From DATBSK01 sp964501785 (lineage in GTDB: Bacteria > Actinomycetota > Acidimicrobiia > IMCC26256 > PALSA-555): a stretch of DNA of 64,000 nucleotides. Below, one piece after another: positions 40,458-48,956 of this stretch (the stretch's first letter is position 1; the number at the start of each line of letters is the position of its first letter). A program made the translations under genes and the position numbers. The stretch spans positions 310,001 through 374,000 of the forward strand of contig CAZCUD010000001.1 in NCBI GenBank assembly GCA_964501785.1. The letters run 5' to 3'. The notes under the pieces are model-generated. The model saw nothing but the letters and a program-made list of their open reading frames with translations. It did not search any database and was not told where the DNA came from.

Positions 40458-42532
40458 CCCCGAGGCAGCTGGGCGCGCTCCTCGGCGAGCTCGCGCAGCC
40501 GGGCCTGGGCGTCGACGCCGACCGCGGTCGGCACCTTGCGCCACGAGCCGTCGGCACCGAGCTCCCAGGCGAGCACGTCGTCGGCGAGGTTGATCTCGAG
40601 GATCTCGGCGAGCCGGGCCCGCAGCGGTGCCGCGGTGACCGTGCACAGCGCCTCGACGCGGCGATCGAGGTTGCGGGGCATCCAGTCGGCCGAACCGATC
40701 AGGTACTCGGCAGTCTCGGGATCGGCGCCGAAGCAGTAGATGCGCGAGTGCTCGAGGTAGTAGCCGAGGATGGAACGCACCCGGATGTTGTCGGACATCC
40801 CGGGGACCTGCGGCCGCAGACAGCAGATGCCGCGCACGATCAGGTCGATCGACGTGCCGGCTGCGGACGCGTCGTAGAGCTCGTCGATCAGCTCGCCGTC
40901 GACGAGGCTGTTCATCTTCAGGACGATCCGGCCCCCGGAGCCCTTCGCGGCCTCCGCGCGGATGCGCTCGCGCAGCCCGCTGCGCACCGTCTCGGGCGCG
41001 ACGAGGAGGCGGCGGTACCGCGAGGGGCGGCTGTAGCCGGTGAGGTGGTTGAAGAGCTCGGTGAGGTCGGTGCCGATGTCGGGGTCGCAGGTGAGCAACC
41101 CGAGGTCTTCGTAGAGCGTCGCCGTGCGCGGGTTGTAGTTGCCGGTGCCCACGTGGCAGTAGCGCCGGATCACGCCGTCCTCGTCCTTGCGGACGACGAG
41201 CAGGCTCTTGGCGTGCGTCTTCAGCCCGACGAGCCCGTACACGACGTGGACGCCCGCCTCCTCGAGGATGCGGGCCCGCTCGATGTTGGCCTGCTCGTCG
41301 AAGCGAGCCTTGAGCTCCACGAGCGCGACGACCTGCTTGTCTTCGCGGGCCGCTTCGACGAGCGACTGCACGATCGCGCTCTCGGCGCCCGCAGTGCGGT
41401 AGATCGTCTGCTTGATCGCGAGCACGCGCGGGTCGGCCGCCGCCTGCTTCACGAAGGCCTCGACCGACGTCGCGAACGAGTCGTACGGGTGGTGCACGAG
41501 CACGTCGGCGGAGCGCAGAGTGCGGAAGATGTCCTGACCGCCGTTGGTGGGCGCGAGCGCGTGCTGGGTCTGCGGTGCCCACGGTTCGGCCTTGAGGTCG
41601 GGTCGGTCGAGCGCGTACACGTCGAGGAGCCCGGTGAGGTCGAGCGGACCGTCGATCACCTCGGTGGCGCCGGGCGGAACCTCGAGCTCGCGCGAGAGCA
41701 CGTCGAGCACGTCGTCGGACATCGTCGCGTCGATCTCGAGTCGGATGGTGTTGCCGAACTTCGTGCGCCGGTGCAGCACCGTCTCGATCGCCTCGAGGAG
41801 GTCCTCGGCCTCGTCGTCGAGCTCGAAGTCGGCGTCGCGGGTGACCCGGAAGGGGTAGTGCGCGAGCACCTCCATCCCCGGGAACAGGCGGTCGAGGTGC
41901 GCGGCGATGAGCTGCTCGAGCGGCACGAAGCGCTCGCCGTCGGGCAGCAGCACGAAGCGCGGCAGGACCGGCGGGACCTTCACCCGGGCGAAGCGCTGAT
42001 CGCCCGACGAGGGGTCGCGCACGACCGCAGCCAGGTTGAGCGAGAGGTTGGAGATGTAGGGGAAGGGGTGGGCGGGATCGACGGCGAGGGGCGTCAGCAC
42101 GGGGTACACGCGGTCCTCGAACTCGCGCCGCAGCGCCTCGCGGTCGTCGTCGTCGAGCTCGGCCCAGGTCGGGAAGTGGATCCCTTCCTCCTCGAGCGCC
42201 GGCGCGATGTCCTTGGTGAAGATCGTGGTCTGACGCTCCACCAGCCCGCGCACCTGCTCCCGGATCTCGCGCACGGCGTCGACCGCATCGAGCCCGTCGG
42301 GGCCGCGGGATCGGACACCGAGGTCGACCTGCTCCTCGAGCCCCGAGACCCGCACCTGGAAGAACTCGTCGAGGTTGGACGAGAAGATGGCGCAGAACTT
42401 GGCGCGCTCGAGCAGTGGGCGGGTCGCGTCCTCAGCCAGCGCGAGGACCCGGGCGTTGAAGTCGAGCCATGACAGCTCGCGGTTGAGGAAGCGATCAGAT
42501 CGCGAGCGGATCTCTTCGTCGCGCCCGAGCAT
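40454..42532 (-). CDS. ppk: Polyphosphate kinase 1
   Basis: A 692-aa full-length PPK1, making polyphosphate reversibly from ATP. The N-domain starts RFLNRELSWLDFNARVL. The autophosphorylated His is H440 in GLKTHAKSLL and the second essential His is H595 in LEHSRIYCF. Arg ligands lie in AIKQTIYRT and VELKARFDEQANI. ATG 42532 fits the family start. First gene of the five-gene operon. Two GTTCATCC sequences upstream may be PHO half-sites. Confidence 0.95.
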   Translation of the reverse strand: MLGRDEEIRSRSDRFLNRELSWLDFNARVLALAEDATRPLLERAKFCAIFSSNLDEFFQVRVSGLEEQVDLGVRSRGPDGLDAVDAVREIREQVRGLVERQTTIFTKDIAPALEEEGIHFPTWAELDDDDREALRREFEDRVYPVLTPLAVDPAHPFPYISNLSLNLAAVVRDPSSGDQRFARVKVPPVLPRFVLLPDGERFVPLEQLIAAHLDRLFPGMEVLAHYPFRVTRDADFELDDEAEDLLEAIETVLHRRTKFGNTIRLEIDATMSDDVLDVLSRELEVPPGATEVIDGPLDLTGLLDVYALDRPDLKAEPWAPQTQHALAPTNGGQDIFRTLRSADVLVHHPYDSFATSVEAFVKQAAADPRVLAIKQTIYRTAGAESAIVQSLVEAAREDKQVVALVELKARFDEQANIERARILEEAGVHVVYGLVGLKTHAKSLLVVRKDEDGVIRRYCHVGTGNYNPRTATLYEDLGLLTCDPDIGTDLTELFNHLTGYSRPSRYRRLLVAPETVRSGLRERIRAEAAKGSGGRIVLKMNSLVDGELIDELYDASAAGTSIDLIVRGICCLRPQVPGMSDNIRVRSILGYYLEHSRIYCFGADPETAEYLIGSADWMPRNLDRRVEALCTVTAAPLRARLAEILEINLADDVLAWELGADGSWRKVPTAVGVDAQARLRELAEERAQLPRG

Positions 42533-42571
42533 GGAGAGGATGGTAGTGGTCGCCCTTCCGGTGCCGTCAGG

Positions 42572-42626
42572 GGAGGATGAACGTGGGCGCACGGGTGCGC
42601 GACCGCCGCGTGGCGCCCGGATGAAC
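42572..42626 (-). promoter_or_regulatory. Possible PHO half-sites before ppk
   Basis: Minus-strand GTTCATCCGGG (42626-42616) and GTTCATCCTCC (42582-42572) each fit the 11-nt PHO unit G[G/T]TCAYYYR[G/C]G well or fairly well. They are 44 nt (4 x 11) apart rather than adjacent, so this is only a candidate. Confidence 0.3.
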
Positions 42627-42668
42627 GGTCCGGGAGCGGGCCCCTAGGCGGCTACCGTCGCTCGAGCG

Positions 42669-44150
42669 ATGCCCGAGGACCCCCGCTTCCTGCCGCCGAC
42701 GCCGTTCCAGCGACTCGTCGCCACGCACGCCGCGAGCGTCTGTGCCGACGCGTGCGTCGCGGCTTCGCTGGCCGGGTCGCTGTTCTTCGCGCAGCCGACC
42801 AACGCCGCGCGGGGCGACATCCTCCTGTTCCTGCTGCTCACGATGGCGCCGTTCGCCATCGTCGCCCCGGTCATGGGCCCGGCGCTCGACCGCATCAAGG
42901 GTGGCCGCCGGATCATGGTGGTGGCCTCGTGCCTCGGCCGGGCCGTGCTGTGCCTCGCGATGGCGCAGTTCATCACCCAGCCGTCGCCCGAGGGGCTGAT
43001 CGTCTACCCCCTGGCGTTCGGCGTGCTGGTGCTCCAGAAGACCTACGCCGTGGCCCGGGCCGCGCTCGTACCGGCCCTGGTCGAGGACGAGGGCGAGCTC
43101 GTGAAGGCCAACTCGCGGCTCGCGCTCATCAGCCTCATCGCGAGCGCGGTCGGTGGCGGCCCGGCGTTCCTGGTGCAGCTCGTGTTCGACGCGAGCTGGT
43201 CGCTCGTCCTGGCGATGATCGTGTTCTCCGTCGCGACCGTGCTCGCGTTCAAGATCCCGCGCACCCAGGTCGTGCAGGACGAGGAGGAGAAGGAGCTCGA
43301 GCAGGAGGAGATCAGCCAGCCGAGCATCCTCCTCGCCGGCAGCGCGATGGCCGTGATCCGCATCGCGGTCGGCGTCACCGTGTTCCTCTCCGCGTTCTCG
43401 TTCAAGGACGACAAGTTCGCGCTCGGCGTCGTGCTCGGCTCCTACGCGGTGGGTGGCTTCGTCGGCAACATCGTCGCTCCGATCGCGCGCCGCCACGTGC
43501 GGGAGGAGGTCATCCTCGTCACCGCGCTCCTCGGCGCCGCGACCTGCGTGCTCCTCGGCGGCCTCACGGGCGGCAGCGTCGGTGGCGCCGCCATCGCCGC
43601 GATCGCGGTCGCGACCGCGTCCGCGGCCGGACGGGTCGGGTTCGACAGCCTGCTGCAGCGCGACGGCCCCGACGCCGTGCGCGGCCGCGCGTTCGCGCGC
43701 TTCGAGACCCGATTCCAGGTCGCTTGGGTGCTCGGTGCGCTGTTCGGCATCATCCCGTTCGGCGAGGGGGTCGGCCTGCTCGCGCTCGGCGTGGTGCTGC
43801 TCGCCGGCGGGCTCTCGTACCTGGCGGCGCTGCGCAGCGCGCGCACCAAGCCGCAGCGGACGACGTTGCGCCCCGAAGCGGTCGATCGGGCGTTCGGGCG
43901 AGCGAAGGGCGAGCTGCGCGACCGGTACCGCCGGTCGAAGGCCGGCCGTCGGCGTGCCGCCGACGATCGGCGGAAGGAGCGCGACCGATCGACGCGTGGC
44001 GGAGACGAGCCGCCGCGTCGGGAGGCGCCACCGCCGCGCTCCAGCGCGAAGTCGCAGTCGAAGGACGCACCGAAGCCGCCGGCGCGCCGTCGGCGTCGTC
44101 CGGCGCCGACCCCGGGCGACCCGCCCGACGCGTTCCCAGGCGGCAGCTGA
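42669..44150 (+). CDS. MFS-type transporter with a long basic C-terminal tail
   Basis: A 493-aa protein with about 12 hydrophobic segments. The GPALDRIKGGRRIM loop after TM2 is a variant of the MFS loop 2-3 motif. A charged loop (QDEEEKELEQEEISQ) splits the two halves. The last 110 residues are hydrophilic and rich in Arg, Lys and Pro and would lie in the cytoplasm, an unusual extension. Substrate unknown. TACCGT (42653-42658) ends 10 nt before the ATG. Confidence 0.85.
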   Translation: MPEDPRFLPPTPFQRLVATHAASVCADACVAASLAGSLFFAQPTNAARGDILLFLLLTMAPFAIVAPVMGPALDRIKGGRRIMVVASCLGRAVLCLAMAQFITQPSPEGLIVYPLAFGVLVLQKTYAVARAALVPALVEDEGELVKANSRLALISLIASAVGGGPAFLVQLVFDASWSLVLAMIVFSVATVLAFKIPRTQVVQDEEEKELEQEEISQPSILLAGSAMAVIRIAVGVTVFLSAFSFKDDKFALGVVLGSYAVGGFVGNIVAPIARRHVREEVILVTALLGAATCVLLGGLTGGSVGGAAIAAIAVATASAAGRVGFDSLLQRDGPDAVRGRAFARFETRFQVAWVLGALFGIIPFGEGVGLLALGVVLLAGGLSYLAALRSARTKPQRTTLRPEAVDRAFGRAKGELRDRYRRSKAGRRRAADDRRKERDRSTRGGDEPPRREAPPPRSSAKSQSKDAPKPPARRRRRPAPTPGDPPDAFPGGS

Positions 44151-44213
44151 GCCGGCGTCACCGGGGCCCGAATCGGCTGCGCGCCGAGTGCGGTGGCGCG
44201 CGAGCATCGGCGC

Positions 44214-45431
44214 ATGCAGGCAGCGGTGCGTGCCATCGGGTCCGACGAGATCCCCGCGTTCGTGCGCACCGACGCGGCCGGGTTCGGCGAGGGCGATCAG
44301 TTCGCGACCGACTCTCCCAACTGGATCGCCGACGAGCTCGACCGGACGCGCTGCGCGTTCGACGGTGACGAGCTCGTCGGGACGAGCCGCAACTACTCGT
44401 TCGAGCTCACCGTGCCGGGTGGCGCGATCGTGCCCGCCGCGGGTGTGAGCTCGGTCGCGGTGCTGCCGACGCATCGCCGGCGGGGCATCCTGCGCTCGAT
44501 GATCGATGCGCTGCTCGACGACGCAGTGCAGCGCCAGGAGTCGGTCTCGATGCTGACCGCAAGCGAGGCCGCGATCTACGGACGGTTCGGGTTCGGCGTC
44601 AGCACGTCCGCCGCGCAGATCGAGCTCGACGTGCGCAACGTGGAGTTCGCGCGCCCGAGACCGGGGGGCCGGGTGCGCATGGTCGTGGCGGACGAGCTGC
44701 GCAAGCAGGCGCCCGAGGTGTACGACCGCGTCCGGCGAGCGCACCCCGGCGCGCTGTCGCGATCGGCGATCTGGTGGACCGACATGCAAGGGCCGGCGCC
44801 AGACGCGGGGAACCGCTTCGACGTGCTGTACGAGTCGTCCGAGGGCGTCGTCGACGGCTTCTGCACGTACTCCATCAAGGATCGGTGGAGCCACGAGCCG
44901 TCGCATCGTCTGTTCGTGCGTGACCTCGTCTGCGCGACGCCCGAGGCCGCGCACGCATTGTGGCGCTACCTGTGCGAGATCGACCTCGTGCGCACGGTCG
45001 CCGCCCACCGGGTCCAGCTCGACTCGCCGCTCCAGTGGCTGCTCACGTCGTTGCGGACCGGTGCCCCGACGCGGGTCGACGACTTCGTGTGGACGCGCAT
45101 CCTCGACGTGCCCGCGGCGCTCGGTGCGCGTACGTACGCCGTCGAGGGTCGGTTCGTCGTGCGGGTGCACGATGCGTCACGCCCGGGGAGCGGGGCGGAA
45201 GGGACCTTCGCCGTGGACGGCGGGCCCACCGGCGCCACGGTGGCGCGCACGAGCGACCCGCCCGACCTGTCGTGTGGGATCGAGGCGCTCTCCACCATCT
45301 GGCTGGGCGGCGTCCGGGCGAGCACGATCGCTGCCGCCGGATGGATCGACGTCGCCGACCCCACCGCGCTCCACACCGCCGACGCCATGCTCGCCTCGAC
45401 CCCCCTCCCCTTCCCGTTCACCTGGTTCTGA
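44214..45431 (+). CDS. Eis-like GNAT N-acetyltransferase
   Basis: A 405-aa protein with the tripartite Eis layout: an N-terminal GNAT domain (acetyl-CoA loop VSSVAVLPTHRRRGILRSM near residue 80), a second GNAT-like domain and a C-terminal SCP2-like domain. It ends in PFTWF with the free carboxylate that Eis enzymes use as general base. Eis acetylates amines, including aminoglycosides, at several positions; the natural substrate here is unknown. ATG 44214 is preferred to 44193. Confidence 0.87.
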   Translation: MQAAVRAIGSDEIPAFVRTDAAGFGEGDQFATDSPNWIADELDRTRCAFDGDELVGTSRNYSFELTVPGGAIVPAAGVSSVAVLPTHRRRGILRSMIDALLDDAVQRQESVSMLTASEAAIYGRFGFGVSTSAAQIELDVRNVEFARPRPGGRVRMVVADELRKQAPEVYDRVRRAHPGALSRSAIWWTDMQGPAPDAGNRFDVLYESSEGVVDGFCTYSIKDRWSHEPSHRLFVRDLVCATPEAAHALWRYLCEIDLVRTVAAHRVQLDSPLQWLLTSLRTGAPTRVDDFVWTRILDVPAALGARTYAVEGRFVVRVHDASRPGSGAEGTFAVDGGPTGATVARTSDPPDLSCGIEALSTIWLGGVRASTIAAAGWIDVADPTALHTADAMLASTPLPFPFTWF

Positions 45432-45467
45432 GGCGCATCCGAGACCCCGGGGTCTCGGATGCGCATC
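45430..45467. terminator. GATGCGCATC palindrome, copy 3 (bidirectional terminator)
   Basis: Two 19-nt arms with one mismatch and no separate loop (GAGGCGCATCCGAGACCCC then complement), followed by AAGAAGG. It overlaps the TGA of the Eis-like gene and lies 10 nt before the reverse-strand stop of the metalloprotease gene. Confidence 0.78.
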
Positions 45468-45476
45468 AAGAAGGGG

Positions 45477-46766
45477 TCAGAGGTCGATGCGGGCGAGCCA
45501 GAGGCCGGGGGCGACGAGCTCGTTGGGGGTGGGGGCCATGTCGGGCGAGGACCACAGGCGGTTGAGACCGTCGAGGCCGGCGCGCTCGAGGACGCCCCGG
45601 GCGAACGTGCCACCGCGCTCGTAGTCGTCGCGATCGGCGGCGAGCCCGAGCAGGCCCTCGATGAAGCGCTCGGCCTCGCCGCGCTCGATGCGGTGCCTCG
45701 CCATCGCCTCGTGGATGCGGTCGAACTGGCCGATCAGCCGACGACCGACCTGCTCGAGCACGACGTCGGCGTAGCCGTCGAGCACCGAGTGGAACACCCG
45801 GGCCTGCTCGAGCAGCGCGCGCTGACGGTCGGTGCGCAGCGCGCCGAGCAGCTGCTCGGGGTGCTCGGCGAGCGCCTGGATCGACGACGGGTCGTCGGGG
45901 TCGAGGTCGGCGAAGGGCGTGTCGCCCAGCCGCGCGTCGAGGACGCTCGGATCGAGCTCGTACGCCGACACGTACTGCGTCGCCAGGTCGACGAGCCGTT
46001 CGCGCACCCAGGGCACCGAGCGCATCGCCGCGTGGACGACCTCGTGGATCGCGACGTAGAAGCGAAGGTCGGCGCGCTCGAGCGACCAGTCGGAGCCGAA
46101 CGCGTCGATGTTGGCGACGACGAAGCAGAGCGACGGCTCGTCCGACGCCGGCAGGGGCAGGTCGTATCGACCGAGGGCGTGACGGGCGAGGTACCCGATC
46201 ATCGATCCCGCCTGCACCCCGAGCAGCAGGGGTGCCAGCATCGGCGCCATCCCGGCCAGCTGCTCGGGGTCTGGCACCTGCGCCGAGCCGGGCTCGATGC
46301 CGAGCTCGTCGAGGCCTGCGCCCGAGAGGTCGACCTGCTCGAACAGGCCGCGCATGACCTCCGGTGAGAAGACCTGCCCGAGGTTCGTCGCGAAGACCTC
46401 GAGCACCGGGCGGAGCGCGTCGACGTGCAGCGCGGCCCACTCGCGCCGCTGCACGGCCCGCACCGGGGCGGCGGACGTGAGGGTGAGGCCCGTCTCGCCG
46501 ACCACGTGCGTCTGGGCCGCCTGAGCGAGCTGCTCGAGCTCGGCGCGGTCGTCGTCGGCCACGGGCTCCTCGTCCTCACCGCCCGTGGCGCTCAGGTCGG
46601 CGAACTGCGACGCGATCTGCCAGTTGAGCGGGCCCGGCGTCGAGAGGACGTGCATGACCTGTGCCATGTCGAGCTGGGAGAACAGCTTCGCGAGGTCGAA
46701 CGCCTCGGGATCGGGCCGGTCGGGGTCGCGATCGGGGAGATCGGGCCACGGGTCGTCGTGCGCCAC
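45477..46766 (-). CDS. Zinc-dependent metalloprotease-like protein (DUF2342 type)
   Basis: A 429-aa actinobacterial family protein with an HEVVH zinc motif (H241, E242, H245), preceded by LRFYVAIHE. The downstream Glu/Asp ligand is probably in a later helix. The N-terminal 100 residues are acidic and helical (FDLAKLFSQLDMAQVMHVL). The family has been linked to F420-biosynthesis gene neighbourhoods, but its substrate is not known to me. The minus-strand TAGACT (46778-46773) ends 6 nt before the GTG start, so it may be leaderless. Confidence 0.85.
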   Translation of the reverse strand: MAHDDPWPDLPDRDPDRPDPEAFDLAKLFSQLDMAQVMHVLSTPGPLNWQIASQFADLSATGGEDEEPVADDDRAELEQLAQAAQTHVVGETGLTLTSAAPVRAVQRREWAALHVDALRPVLEVFATNLGQVFSPEVMRGLFEQVDLSGAGLDELGIEPGSAQVPDPEQLAGMAPMLAPLLLGVQAGSMIGYLARHALGRYDLPLPASDEPSLCFVVANIDAFGSDWSLERADLRFYVAIHEVVHAAMRSVPWVRERLVDLATQYVSAYELDPSVLDARLGDTPFADLDPDDPSSIQALAEHPEQLLGALRTDRQRALLEQARVFHSVLDGYADVVLEQVGRRLIGQFDRIHEAMARHRIERGEAERFIEGLLGLAADRDDYERGGTFARGVLERAGLDGLNRLWSSPDMAPTPNELVAPGLWLARIDL

Positions 46767-46797
46767 GGGTCGAGTCTATGGACGAGAATCGACGGTG

Positions 46798-47859
46798 ATG
46801 ATCGCGGTCACCGGAGCCTCGGGGCTCATCGGCCAGGCACTCCTCGGCGTGCTCGCCGAGGCGCCCGGGGTCACGCGCATCGTCGCCCTCGACGTGCGTG
46901 AGCCCCCTCGTCGGCCCCGCGGCGTGGAGTTCCATCGGGCCGACGTCGCGCGCAGCGAGCTGAAGGCGCTCCTCGAAGGGTGCGACACCCTCGTGCACCT
47001 CGCCTCGGTCGTCGACCCGATCCCCGACGAGGAGCTGATGGCCCGGGTCAACGTCGACGGCACGCGCCGGGTGCTCGACGCCGCGGCCGCCGTCGGGGTC
47101 CGCAAGGTCGTGCGCGTGTCCAGCGCGGCCGTCTACGGCGCGTGGCCGAACAACCCGGTGCCGCTCACCGAGGACGCGCCGCTGCGCCCCAACCCGGGCT
47201 TCTCGCCCGGCGTGCAGGCGGCCGAGGTCGAACGACAGCTGATCGAGTGGCGCAACGAGCACCCCGGCGTCGTGGTGACGACCCTGCGCACCGCCCCGGT
47301 GCTGGGCCCGGGCGCAGAGCGGCTGCCTTCGCGCCTCCTGCTCGGGCGACCGCCGTGGCGCGTCCGGGGCGCGCGCCCACCCGTGCAGGCGGTGCACGTG
47401 GACGACCTCGTCGCCGCACTGGCGCTCGTCGTGCTGCACGACCACCCGGGCACCTACAACGTCGCGGCCGACGGCTGGGTCGACGGCAGCCGCGCCCGCG
47501 AGCTCCTGCCGTCGGCCATCCCGCCGCTGCCCGCCGAGCTCGTCGAGCGCGTGCTCGACGCGACCTGGCGTGCGGGCCTGGGCGACGTCCCGCCCGGCGT
47601 CGTCCCCTACCTCGCGCACCCCTGGGTCGTCTCCAACGAGCGGCTGCGAGGGATCGGGTGGGCGCCCCGCCACTCCAACGAGTCGACGATCACCGACGGC
47701 GCGGCGTCGCTCGGGCCGGCGCCCTCGCGGGCGCGGGTCGTCGCCGTCGTCGTGGTCGGTGTGCTCGCCGTCGCGCTCGTCGCGAGCGCGACGCGCAGGC
47801 TCGCTAGACGCCGGCGCTCGAGAGATGCTCGGCGCGCCACGCGTCCCACTCGTCGGTGA
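46798..47859 (+). CDS. NAD-dependent epimerase/dehydratase-like protein with a C-terminal TM anchor
   Basis: A 353-aa extended SDR. The cofactor loop GASGLIGQALL is at 6-16, DVRE follows the second strand, HLASVVDPIP is in the active region, and SSAAVYGAW carries the catalytic Ser/Tyr. The usual YxxxK Lys is not obvious (SPGVQAAEVER follows instead), so activity may differ. A C-terminal helix (VVAVVVVGVLAVALVASA) with an Arg-rich tail should anchor it to the membrane. Its last 56 nt overlap the convergent siroheme-decarboxylase-like gene. Confidence 0.82.
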   Translation: MIAVTGASGLIGQALLGVLAEAPGVTRIVALDVREPPRRPRGVEFHRADVARSELKALLEGCDTLVHLASVVDPIPDEELMARVNVDGTRRVLDAAAAVGVRKVVRVSSAAVYGAWPNNPVPLTEDAPLRPNPGFSPGVQAAEVERQLIEWRNEHPGVVVTTLRTAPVLGPGAERLPSRLLLGRPPWRVRGARPPVQAVHVDDLVAALALVVLHDHPGTYNVAADGWVDGSRARELLPSAIPPLPAELVERVLDATWRAGLGDVPPGVVPYLAHPWVVSNERLRGIGWAPRHSNESTITDGAASLGPAPSRARVVAVVVVGVLAVALVASATRRLARRRRSRDARRATRPTRR

Positions 47860-48862
47860 AGTAGCGCACCCGCGTCTTCTTGTACTCCTTCACCGACCAG
47901 AGCAGCGCGTACTCGTCGACGCCCGTCTCGTCCTTGATCGCGGCGATCGTGTCCTCGCACTCGCGGGCGTTCATCCCGTGCACCATCGTGAACACCGAGT
48001 AGGGCCAGTCGTCGTAGGTGGGTCGCTTGTAGCAGTGGCTGACGCGGGCGAAGCCCGCCATCTGCGGACCGATCTCCTCGAGCGCTTCCTCGGGGACCGC
48101 CCACACGCCCATCGCGTTGGCCTTGTACCCCGCACTGCGATGGTTCATCACGGCCGCGAAGCGGCGCATGAGCTTGCGCTCCTTGAACGACGCCAGCATC
48201 GCGAGCACCTCGTTCTCGGAGCAGCCGATCTGCTCGGCCTGGGCGGCGAACGGACGCTCGACGAGCGGGAGGTCTTCCTGCACGACGCTGATCGTCGCGA
48301 CCTCGAGGTCGGACAGCACGGGGGCGGGCATCTCCGCCTTGCGCTCCGGCTTCTCGTGCGCGAGCACCTCGGTCTTGGCGTCGGCGGCCGTCTTGCCCGT
48401 CATGTCGAGCTTCACGCCGATCTTGTAGAGCTTGAGCGTCGGCAGCACGCGGGTGACGAGGGCACCGGCGTCACGGTGCAGCACGTCGACGTGGTCCTGG
48501 AGCGAGTCGCCCGGTGGGACGGCGATCGTGTACCAGAGGTTGAACGCGTGGTTGCGCTTGTAGTTGTGAGAGACCCCGGGGTGCTCGCTGATGACGGCCG
48601 CGGCCTCGTCGATGCGGTCGGGATCGATCTTGCAGGCGACGAGCGACGATCCGTAGCCCAGCGCCCGGGTGTCGAAGATGGCGGAGAGCTGGCGGAGCAC
48701 CCCCGCCTCCTTCACGTGCGCCACCCGCTCCCGCACCTCGGGCTCGGAGATGCCGAGTCGCTCGCCGAGCGCGGCGTAGGGCCGGGGCTCGAGCGGGAAG
48801 TCCCACTGGACGGCGTTCAGCAGCTCACGGTCGACGTCGCTCAGCACATCGTCGTCGGGCAC
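47804..48862 (-). CDS. Fused siroheme decarboxylase-like protein (AhbA-AhbB / NirDL type)
   Basis: A 352-aa protein of two Lrp/AsnC-like halves, each a winged helix plus ferredoxin-like domain. Both halves carry the siroheme-decarboxylase signature SHxYKR: SHNYKRNHAFNLWYT in the first and SHCYKRPTYDDWPYSVFTMVHG in the second. AhbAB and NirDLGH convert siroheme to didecarboxysiroheme for alternative haem or haem d1 synthesis. No other nir or ahb genes are in view. It may be annotated simply as an AsnC regulator. GTG 48862 follows GGAG; a TTG at 48880 is an alternative. Confidence 0.8.
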   Translation of the reverse strand: MPDDDVLSDVDRELLNAVQWDFPLEPRPYAALGERLGISEPEVRERVAHVKEAGVLRQLSAIFDTRALGYGSSLVACKIDPDRIDEAAAVISEHPGVSHNYKRNHAFNLWYTIAVPPGDSLQDHVDVLHRDAGALVTRVLPTLKLYKIGVKLDMTGKTAADAKTEVLAHEKPERKAEMPAPVLSDLEVATISVVQEDLPLVERPFAAQAEQIGCSENEVLAMLASFKERKLMRRFAAVMNHRSAGYKANAMGVWAVPEEALEEIGPQMAGFARVSHCYKRPTYDDWPYSVFTMVHGMNARECEDTIAAIKDETGVDEYALLWSVKEYKKTRVRYFTDEWDAWRAEHLSSAGV

Positions 48863-48897
48863 GTCTCCATCGTCGCACAAGTCCCGAGCACGCCTCC

Positions 48898-48956
48898 GAG
48901 CGGCGGCCGAGACCCGCCGGGAACCCGACGAGGACGGCTCAGGGGCTCGGCCGCTC
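48898..48956. repeat. Degenerate relative of the nested palindromic element
   Basis: GAGCGGCGGCCGAG (48898-48911) and CTCGGCCGCTC (48946-48956) form a stem like the middle stem of the 26499 and 35626 elements, and CGAGACCCG and AGGGGCTCGG match the core, but the inner part differs. It covers the stop of the gene at 48939 and may act as its terminator. Confidence 0.5.

Noticed and set aside
42567..45170. 867-codon open frame antisense to the MFS and Eis-like genes
   Set aside because: Shadow frame with Glu/Arg-rich pseudo-sequence; both sense-strand genes have clear family motifs.
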